NCBI GenBank assembly: GCA_021464415.1
Contig: CM038467.1
Coordinates: 35,557,226-35,621,225, forward strand
Direction of reading: 5' to 3'
DNA: 64,000 nucleotides
Source of the DNA: Lonicera japonica
Taxonomy: Eukaryota; Streptophyta; Magnoliopsida; Dipsacales; Caprifoliaceae
Shown here: positions 56,330-64,000 of the stretch, in pieces
Position numbering within the stretch: the stretch's first letter is position 1
Layout of the letters: each line of letters begins with the position of its first letter
Translations under genes and position numbers: made by a program
The notes under the pieces: generated by a model
What the model saw: the letters and a program-made list of their open reading frames with translations, nothing else
Databases searched by the model: none
Told to the model about the DNA's origin: nothing

Positions 56330-58522
56330 ATGAGTCTAAGAAGGTATTTAGTTAGGGGCGATGAAGAACTTGCCATCTTCTCTTAGCGTTTTATCCCCGA
56401 TGGGTGTACGGTTAGGCTTCCTGAAGCAAACGAGGAGCCCACTATTCTTCCAGGAGATGGGGAGATCGGTATTTATACTGTGCTATTTGAACAGGCGGGA
56501 TTGAAACTCCCCTTGGACCCCCTGTTGTGTGACGTGTTGAGACGATGCAAGTTGGCTCTGTGTCAACTAAGTCCCAATGGGGTTAGAGTAGTGTTAGGTT
56601 GTGCGGCCATGAACAGACTGTTGGGGGTGAAACTAACGTGGAGGGAGATTTTTTGGTGTTATTCCCTCTATAACAGTCCCGGCGATCAGTCACGCTATTA
56701 CCTCCGAGCTCGTGTTAAGGCTCCCGATTTGGTTAAGTGTTTGACAAAGTCCGAAAAAGGCTATGACGAAGGCATGGTAGTGGTCGGCGGTGCTTGGGAC
56801 GATGGGAACATACATAAGATAAAAAGATATATAAATCACCACGTTGGTAGGATTTTTAGGTGTATTTTTGTCATTTAATTCGTGTTATATTCTGTATTGG
56901 ATTTTTATACAAATCTTGTGTTTGTTTCGCAGTGAAGCCCGATCGTCCGAGCTCTAAAGTGATTGACTGGGACTCCATCAATCCGGTCATTAATTACAAC
57001 GGTCCAAAGGGGATTCGTCTTATTGAACACCCCCGAGCTGCTCACATCTTACTGGGTTACACCCCCTGGGACACCGATTTTTTGACGGAGAGACCCAATC
57101 AGCCGGATTGGGTTGGCAACACCAGAAGGCCGAGCAGACTAGAGGATAGGCAGAAGGTTCGAGTCCGACCTCCATCCAAGCCTACCATTCATACTGGGAT
57201 TACTATCCGGGAGGGCCCTGTTGAGAGAGCGGGTGTGACTCTAACTGGGCTCGTTGCTGATTTGGGGGGACCTACAACGTCGGCGCCAGTACCTTTTCCA
57301 GATAAGGGGAAAAGGAAAGCGACAGAGGAAATTGCCAGAAGCTCGGAAACTCCAACCGACCCTGAACTCGTTGACCTTTACCAGGGCATAGAAGCCAGTA
57401 CTTACCGAGATATCGAAGATCCGGTGGAGATGGCCCCAAAGAGGAGGAACTTGAGCCAGGCTTTACAGGACGATGCGGAGGCTGGGCAAGTTGCCGTGAG
57501 GTCTTCTCCCAAGAGGCCTCGCTATGGCCACAGAGCTATGGTGATTTCCCCAGCATCCTATCCCTCAGCAGGTGAGAGATTGGAGGCCTCCGATTTCCCG
57601 GCTGAAAAAGATCAGCCGGAAAGAGTTGAAGGTCAGGTACCAGAACAGGTAGAGGAAGAGCCCGACCGTAATTGGCGTCCTGTGTTTCGCTACCAGGGCC
57701 GAGAGTTACTGGAGTCTGATTCGATATATCGCTCCCCCTCCGTTGCGGCCACCATCATGTACGGCATCACAAAGGCTGATGACGTTTGCGAGCTCAAAGA
57801 CATCCCTATTGTTCAACTCAGGAATGAAGCCCTCCAGGATATGTTGAAGGTTAATATCCGAGCTTATATCAATTCTTACCTTTATAAATTTATGTTGCGC
57901 CTTGTAATTCTTTTTGACTTTTTCTGACCAGGCCGCCCAGAAGTTTATGGTGTTAGATGACAGGAAGGCTATGATGAGTAGGAACCAGAATGAGGCCCTC
58001 GCGCACCTGGAAGATGAAAAGAAACGCCTGAATGAGCAGCTGAAGGCAAAGAAGAAGGAGTTGGACTCCGCCAACGGCGTGATATCTAGTTTGAACCGCC
58101 AGCTGGGGAGTGCTCAGGAGGAGGCGTCTTTTCTGAGGTCGGACCAGCAGCGTCTGAAAGAGGATAAGGAGCGCCTGAAGAAGGAGAACTCGGACCTCAA
58201 GGCGGAGAAGGACCAGGAAATTAACGATGCCGAGCAGAGGGGTTATGATCAATGCTTCGAGGAAAGCGTTGCCGAGGTCAAGGCAATAAAGTCGAAGCTA
58301 TACCAGGCTAGGTATGACAGGGGGCTCGATGTTGCCAAGGTGCCTCCTTCGAGCGATCTGAGGGTTCCGGTGCTCATTCCTGCTGGCTTCCAGTTTGCTG
58401 TAGACGCGCCTGTGGTAGAGGTAGCTGAGGTTGGCCAGGAAACTGAAAACAGGGAGGTGGTGGGAGCAGGAGGCGGGGTTGGTGATGGGCAACAGGCAGG
58501 AGAGGGTGAATTGCAGGATTAG
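56330..58522 (+). pseudogene. Transposase_28-like plus coiled-coil gene, unit 1
   Basis: Exons are 56330-56846, 56933-57849 and 57932-58522; introns are GT..AG and keep the frame, giving about 674 codons. Exon 1 has the 'putative gypsy-type transposon' signature: LKLPLDPLLCDVLRRCKLAL followed by GCAAMNRLLGVKLTWREIFW. A TAG at 56384-56386 interrupts it; unit 2 keeps CAG at that place, so the stop is recent. Exon 2 is acidic and Pro-rich. Exon 3 is a long coiled-coil (LEDEKKRLNEQLKAKKKEL through LKAEKDQEIN). Proteins of this kind are abundant in plant genomes and transposon-linked; their biochemical role is unknown. The stop is 18 codons from the start, so a downstream Met could rescue the product. 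Confidence 0.62.
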
Positions 58523-59067
58523 GCTTTCAACTATATTTTTTTTGTGGTTTTTGTAATGGGATTTGTAAATTCGTATGTTATTAAGCTCGGAACTGCTGAA
58601 CTATTTGTCGAGTTGACACTCAATATTGAGCTCGGTGCTAAGTAGTTAACTCTTTTTGATAAAATGCTTTGGTTTTTTTCCAAAAATGTTGTGTTGATTG
58701 CCGTTTCGTTTTGTCGGATAAACTGTGAAGAAAGCATTGGTTCAGCAACAATTTTTTGCTGCTGATAAGAATAAAGAAATAAGCTTAACACGGTCGATAC
58801 CATTAATAATTTTAACTTCAAAAGATATATTTACAAGTTCGAATGTTAGAAAGCTCGGTAAAATGTAATACTTTGTAAATTTTCCATTGGAATGCTTTTC
58901 CTTTCCCAGTTGGCCACGTGCCTTTTGTCTATTGGCCACTGGGCAACTAATGAAAGGGGTGTGCATATTCCCAAGGTGCTTCTGGGAGTGAATGCAACTA
59001 ATGTCCTCTCGTTTTCCAAGGATATTCATTGCACTGGGTTTTATGACCCCCTGTGTAACTCCTACCC
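58523..59067. promoter_or_regulatory. 3' flank of the large gene and promoter of the small gene, unit 1
   Basis: It begins with a 'ttttgtaatgg' block shared by all four genes of the two units. The second half (from 'gttggccacgtg' near 58907) is conserved in unit 2 from 63325, including 'attcccaaggtg' and 'ccaaggatattcattgcac', and leads to the TATA box. Confidence 0.5.
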
Positions 59068-59075
59068 TATATAAA
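59068..59075 (+). promoter_or_regulatory. TATA box of the small gene, unit 1
   Basis: TATATAAA in 'ccctatataaatcggactct', 46 bp before the ATG. The same word precedes the unit 2 copy at 63489. Confidence 0.7.
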
Positions 59076-59121
59076 TCGGACTCTTGACTGTTTCTTTATT
59101 ATTCCTCACAGTTCCATTTCA

Positions 59122-59331
59122 ATGGCGGATCTTAACAATGAATCCGTTTCCGATTCTGCTCCCCCAAACGCTGAAGGAGTAGATGCTACAGAAGTGGCCA
59201 ACATGTTGAGGGCCTTTCTTCACCTCAAACGAAAACACTGTCGTCTGAGGAATAGCTACGACCGCCTCGCCGGTCGATTTCTTCGTTTGAAAGAACGATT
59301 TGCGTCTCTCAAGCGCAGGGGGCCTTCATGA
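59122..59331 (+). CDS. Small basic helical protein, 69 aa, unit 1
   Basis: The frame starts MADLNNESVSDS and ends KRRGPS. The middle (VDATEVANMLRAFLHLKRKH) and the following RNSYDRLAGRFLRLKERF form a positively charged helix that may be a coiled-coil. The unit 2 homologue (63549-63770) is about 78 % identical with the same start and no frameshift, which argues that it is a true gene. It has its own TATA box and a 3' flank like that of the large gene. I do not recognise the family. It could be a truncated relative of the coiled-coil gene, a regulator of it, or a shortened transposon protein. No membrane or signal segment is present. Confidence 0.6.
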   Translation: MADLNNESVSDSAPPNAEGVDATEVANMLRAFLHLKRKHCRLRNSYDRLAGRFLRLKERFASLKRRGPS

Positions 59332-60229
59332 ATAGAGCTTCGACAAGATTAATAAACAACTCGACAAGGTCATGAGGGTCGTCGAAGTTTAAACATTAAG
59401 GCTCCAGCCCGAATGAATTTTAGAAGAAAGCCTTTCATTTTTTTCTTTTTGTTTTTATCCTATTGTAATGGACATTTTTTTTAATCAAATGCATGCTTTT
59501 CTTTCATGTGTTTTGTTGATTGCTCTATCGTTTTCAATAATGTTGCGTGAATAATTTATTCGCTATAGGTGACTAAATCAAGCTCAGCCTATTGATCTCG
59601 GCGACACTTATAAATTTAACACGACCCAAAACATAAACATTTTATCTTTACACCTAACCAACATACGTTTAATATGTTTAACATACTTCATAATTTTTTG
59701 TAAAGATGTAAGCATCACGTAATTTTTTGGGAAACTAACGAACAAATTGATGTTGATCACAAGCTCGGAAGTAAACAAAGTTCCACAAGTTGAATCCCCA
59801 CTTGGTAGGAAGCTCGGACATTATTAATGTTCTCAATCGTGTTGTTAAAATGCCATATGGTGTACCAAACGAGAGGAGATTAAAAGTTCCATGTACAATT
59901 ATTGTGATGAGTTGTCACCTCTGAAGTTTGTTATGAACTAATGGTCTTCCAAGGTCGGAAGTACCTAATGTGCCTTTGGTAGAATTCGTATTTGCCAAGT
60001 ACCGGCGGACGTAAATAGCGTATTCACAAAGCTCGGAACCATATTTCCTAATGATTGAACTCCATTTCGTGTTAAATAAGTTCGGACTCAAATATCATGC
60101 TACCTCACTCGTGACTTGTTCAGTAAGCTCGGTATACAATTCCAATCGGTAGAAATTCAGTAAGACCTGAGCAGGATTTCACTTCGTAGTGAAGGCAATG
60201 AAATTGGAAACTGGGCCAGTGCCCCACGT
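59332..60229. other. Spacer between tandem units 1 and 2
   Basis: It starts with the shared 3' block (about 59440-59545). It continues into the spacer related to 54920-55960, with several AGCTCGG motifs. No gene is seen. Confidence 0.5.
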
Positions 60230-60569
60230 GGCGCCTCGCGGCTGGCTTGTACTGCGAAAAGCTGTCGGCAGCATTGAAATGACCCATATTAAATGCAACT
60301 TCATCATTAGGCACGATTATAGAGGGAAAGCACGCCGCGTTGGACAAAAACTGTCCACCTTACCCACTTCTCAAATTTCAAAATCACAAACTCTTCCTCT
60401 GCAATTTTCTTCCCTCCTTTCCCTGTACGTGCGACGAACTAGACATCCGTTCTGAAATCGCGATATTCTTTCTTCGAAGTTTTTCTCTCACTGTAAGTCT
60501 TCCCTATCCCTCACTCTGGGTATCGTCGTTTAAATTTTCTTTTAGAGGTTAGGGTTTTAGATAGAATAG
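60230..60569 (+). promoter_or_regulatory. Conserved leader of tandem unit 2
   Basis: Close to 55975-56329, including the proposed 5' UTR intron ('gtaagtcttcc' donor, 'tcttttag' acceptor). Confidence 0.45.
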
Positions 60570-62642
60570 ATGACTCAACGAGGGTATTTAGTTAGGGGGG
60601 AAGAACTTGCTGTATTCTCTCAGCGATTTATCCCCGATTGGCATATATATTGTCCTATTTCAACAGGCGGGATTGAAACTGCCCTTGGACCCCCTGTAGG
60701 GTGACTTGTTGAGACGTTGCAACTTGAGGCTGTGTCAACTGAGTCCTAATGGGGTTAGAGTGGTCTTAGGTTGTGCAGCCCTTAACAGATTGTTGGGGGT
60801 GAGTCTAACTTGGAGGGAGATTTTCTGGTGCTATTCCCTCTGTAACTATCCTGGCGATCGTACTCGCTATTAGTTCCGAGCTCGGGTTAATAATCCCGAT
60901 TTTGTGAACTGTGACGAAGTCAGAAAAAGGATTTGACGAGGGCTTTCTAGTGGTCGGCGGTGCTTGGGATGTTGGGAATATACATAAAATAAAAAGATAA
61001 ATACATCAACGTCTTGGTACGATTTTTAAGTTTAATTTTGTGATCCATTTCGTGTTATATTCTGAATTGGATATTTATACAAGTCTCGTTTGTTTTGCAG
61101 TCAATCTCTGTCGTCCGAGCCCTAAATCTCGTGAACAATTTCGTGATATTGATCACGCCGAGCTTCCCAAAACTTATTCCGTTGCACTCATTGACAACGA
61201 TTTCTTCTCGGAGATTGGCAATCAGTGGGTTTGTGTTTGCAACGTAAAACCGAGCAAACTTGAGGTGGGCTTAAGATAAAAGTACTACTTCAATCCCGAC
61301 CTACCATTCCTACTGGGTTTTCGATCAGGGAGGGCCCTGTTGAGAGAGCGGTTGACACGCCAACTGGGGTCGTTGCTGATTTCGGTGGACCTAGCACATC
61401 GTCTCCAGTGCAAGGTAGGGGGAAAAGAGAAGTTGCCGAGCACGTTGACTGAAGCTCGGACAAAGTTGAACCGAGATATCGCAAATCCTGTGGAGATGCC
61501 CCCAAAGAGAAGGAACTTGAGCCAAGCTTTACAGGACGACGCCAACGCCGGACAAGTTCCTGCGTCGTCTCCTCAGAAGAGGCCACGCTATGGCTACAGA
61601 GTTGCCGTGACTACCCCACCATCCTCACCCACAGCTGGTCAGAGGATGGAAGCAGCCGACTTCACCGCTGGAAATGATCAGCCCCAGAATGTTCAAGGTC
61701 AGGTAGCCGAACAGGTACAGGAAGAGCCTGACCGCAGTTGGCGTCCTGTGTTTCGCTACCAGGGCCGTGAGTTGCTGGAGTCTGATTCCTTATATCGCTC
61801 ACCCTCTGTTGCAGCCACCATCATGTACGGCATCACAAAGGCAGATGATGTTTCCGAGCTCAAAGACATCCCTGCTGTTCAACTCAGGAATGAAGCTCTG
61901 CAGGATATGTTGAAGGTTAATGGCCGAGCTTATTTTTTTTCGGAATTCGCAATTTATTTTTTCCTTGTTATTTGGTATGTCTTTCTCTGAACAGGCTGCC
62001 CAGAAGTTCACGGTGTTGGACGATAGGAGGGTTATGTTGAGTAGGAACCAGAATGATGCCCTCACGCAGTTCGAAGCCGAAAAGAAGAGCCTCAATGAAC
62101 AGCTGAAGGTAAGGAAGAAGGAGCTGGACACCGCCAACGGCCTGATATCTCGTTTGAACCAGCAGGTGGGGAGTGCTCAGGGGGAGGTGTCTTTTCTGAG
62201 GTCTGATCAGCAGCGCCTGAAAGATGAAGTAGAGCGCCTGAAGAAGGAGAACTCGGACCTCAAGGCGGAGAAGGACCAGGAAATTAACGATGCCGAGCAG
62301 AGGGGTTATGATCAATGCTTCGAGGAAAGCGTTGCATAGGTCAAAGCAATAAAGTCGAAGCTATACCAGGCTGGGTATGACCGGGCGCTCGATGCTGCCC
62401 AGGTGCCTCCTATGAGTGAGCTGAGGGTTCCTGTTGTCATTCCTGCTGGCTTTCAGTTTGTAGTAGAGGCGCCTTCGGACAAGGAAGCAGAGGTCGGCCA
62501 AGAACCTGAAGGCAGGGAGGTGGTGGAAATTCAATCCCCTGTTGGTCAGGCTGCTCATAGCCGGGTTGGTGATGGGGAACAGGCTGGAGAGGGTGAATTG
62601 GAGGATATTGCTGATCATGACCCTTCCATCCCACTGGATTAG
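60570..62642 (+). pseudogene. Transposase_28-like plus coiled-coil gene, unit 2 (decayed)
   Basis: This is a degraded copy of the unit 1 large gene. Exon 1 (from ATG 60570) has lost part of the start and has stops, for example in 'ccctgtagggtg' near 60698. Exon 2 (from 61101) has a large internal deletion, then stays open at 61480-61915. Exon 3 (61995-62642) carries the coiled-coil but has a TAG at 62337-62339 where unit 1 has GAG. The splice borders at 61915/61916 and 61994/61995 are kept. The last part adds a 'QSPVGQAAHSRVGDGEQAG' tail absent from unit 1. Confidence 0.65.
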
Positions 62643-63488
62643 GCTTTCATGTAATTTTTTTTTTTTTTCGTTAACGTTTTTGTAATGGACATTTTTTGTC
62701 AAATGCTTTGCTTTTATTATATATACGTTGGGTTGATTGCGATCGAGTCAAATGCGTTGGTCTTGAAGCTCGGAGTCCCTTCTCGACTTTTAAGATTTTA
62801 AAAGTTAGAATTTTAACATGGTTGATTCCATTAATATTTTTAAAATTTTAGCTTCGGTAAAAGGTCGGCACAATTGAAATATGTCATACTTGCGTTGGTG
62901 TTGGGTAACAGGCTCGTTAAAGTTCGAAATATGTCAATGTTATTAACGAGCTCGGCACGATTGAATGTACTTTTTGCGGAACGCATTGCTACCCTCAGCA
63001 AATGATGTGTGCAAGATTGTTTTTCATTGTCGTCCTTCATAAGCTCGGACTGGAAAGCCACGGCCCAAAGGTGGTGCATTTCAACGTCATTAATAATTTA
63101 AACATGCTGCATAACTTGTACTTTTATCTTTAATTAAGAAAGAAGTTTAACATGGTCGATGCCACTTTTTGTTTTAAGCTCGGCTTGCCATTAAGCTCGG
63201 TTGGGATATGAAACTTTCCTCGAGTACGATTTTCTTTATGTAGTATACATCCTTTTAGCCGACTATATATCTCCTTATTTATATCAAACTTTGATCTATT
63301 CATCTATTGTAATTATGAACGCCAGTTGGCCACGTGGATTTTTTCTAATGGCCACTGGGCCAGCAGAGTGTTGGTATATTCCCAAGGTGTTTCTGGGAAT
63401 GAATATAATAATAAATGGTGAATGTCCTCTCATTTTTCAAGGATATTCATTGCACAGGGTTTTCTGACCCCCTGAGTAACTCCTACCC
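62643..63488. promoter_or_regulatory. 3' flank and small-gene promoter, unit 2
   Basis: The shared 3' block lies near 62670-62745, then comes a stretch with at least five AGCTCGG motifs. From about 63325 the conserved small-gene promoter begins. The 88-residue frame at 63201-63467 crosses this promoter and is not a gene. Confidence 0.45.
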
Positions 63489-63496
63489 TATATAAA
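63489..63496 (+). promoter_or_regulatory. TATA box of the small gene, unit 2
   Basis: TATATAAA, 52 bp before the ATG, in the same context as at 59068. Confidence 0.7.
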
Positions 63497-63548
63497 ATCG
63501 GACTCTTTAACTGTTTTTTTTTTATTTATACCTCACAGTTCCATTTCA

Positions 63549-63770
63549 ATGGGTGATCTTAACAGTGAATCCGTTTCCGATTCTACTTCTCCGTGCGCTG
63601 AAGGAGTAGACGCTACAGAAGTGGCCAACATGTTGAGGGCCTTTCTTCGCCTTAAACGAAAACACCGTCGTCTGAAGAACAGCTATGACCGTCTTTCCGG
63701 TCGATTTCTTCGTTTGAAGGAAGGATTTGCTTCTTTCAATCCCCAGAGGCCTTCTTCAAGAGAGCTTTGA
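63549..63770 (+). CDS. Small basic helical protein, 73 aa, unit 2
   Basis: MGDLNSESVSDS start, then the shared VDATEVANMLRAFLRLKRKH and KNSYDRLSGRFLRLKEGF. It is about 78 % identical to the unit 1 protein and four residues longer (SREL end). The frame is intact although the neighbouring large gene is broken, so selection may act on it, or decay has not yet hit so short a frame. The family is unknown. The 3' flank carries the shared 'ttttgtaatggac' block at 63890. Confidence 0.6.
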   Translation: MGDLNSESVSDSTSPCAEGVDATEVANMLRAFLRLKRKHRRLKNSYDRLSGRFLRLKEGFASFNPQRPSSREL

Positions 63771-64000
63771 CAAAATTAATAAACAACTCGAGAAGGTCAT
63801 GAGGGTCCTCGAAGTTGAACCATTAAGGCTCTTCACACCGAAGGAATCTTTGAAGAAAGCCTCTCTTTTTTTTTTATCAATCTTTTTACTCTTTTTGTAA
63901 TGGACTTTTTTTATCAAATGCATGCTTTCTTTCATATGTTTTGTTGGTTTCATTTTGTCGGAATGTACTGTGAAGAATTTATTAGCTTCAGATGGTGTTA

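Noticed and set aside
63201..63467. 88-residue frame upstream of the small gene
   Set aside because: It crosses the conserved promoter block, and the unit 1 counterpart has no matching frame.

Overview
This window looks like nuclear DNA of a flowering plant, probably a eudicot. It is AT-rich, genes have introns with GT..AG borders, one gene is a plant-only receptor-like protein (RLP), and most of the rest is plant transposable elements. I cannot name the species. No tRNA, rRNA, CRISPR array or bacterial-style operon is visible.

Layout. 1-7,640: an AT-rich flank with a MITE-like element, then an intact single-exon LRR receptor-like protein gene on the minus strand (3,540-6,515), the best candidate for a working host gene. 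7,640-9,775, 44,420-48,775 and 48,776-50,600 are three diverged copies of one low-copy block (A, B, C) linked to an armadillo-repeat pseudogene. A hAT-like element sits in block A only and a copia remnant in block B only. 9,800-18,015: AT-rich DNA with three copies of a Helitron-like family, a MULE transposase relic and a second MITE.

18,098-42,762 is a nested retroelement cluster. A 744-bp copia derivative with 30-bp inverted ends lies beside an old minus-strand LTR. That LTR is split by an 18,075-bp Ty3/gypsy element of Tat/Ogre type (19,107-37,181, 5-bp TSD ACGGT) and by a deleted copia element (38,029-42,179, TSD ACTTA). The large element carries gag and pol on the plus strand (aspartic protease, RT, two RNase H domains, integrase). 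It also carries two antisense genes: a PMD/DUF7745-like one, and a five-exon plant mobile domain (PMD) gene with a 68-bp minisatellite in intron 1. The LTR promoter and both antisense promoters have the same design, clusters of the 12-bp palindrome TGTCGCGCGACA just upstream of a TATA box. I consider this shared promoter code plus accessory proteins the most interesting system in the window. This copy carries stop codons and frameshifts, although its LTRs differ by only about 1 %.

51,487-54,828 is a three-exon MULE/FAR1-type transposase fused to an OTU cysteine-protease domain, with one frameshift and one stop. 55,000-64,000 holds two tandem copies (about 4.4-4.7 kb period) of a two-gene unit. 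Each unit has a spliced 'putative gypsy-type transposon' (Transposase_28-like) plus coiled-coil gene, and a small 69-73-residue basic protein gene with its own TATA box. The units share 3' flanking sequence and are peppered with the motif AGCTCGG.

All coordinates, splice sites and divergence counts were read by eye. Family names rest on recognised motifs, not on database searches.
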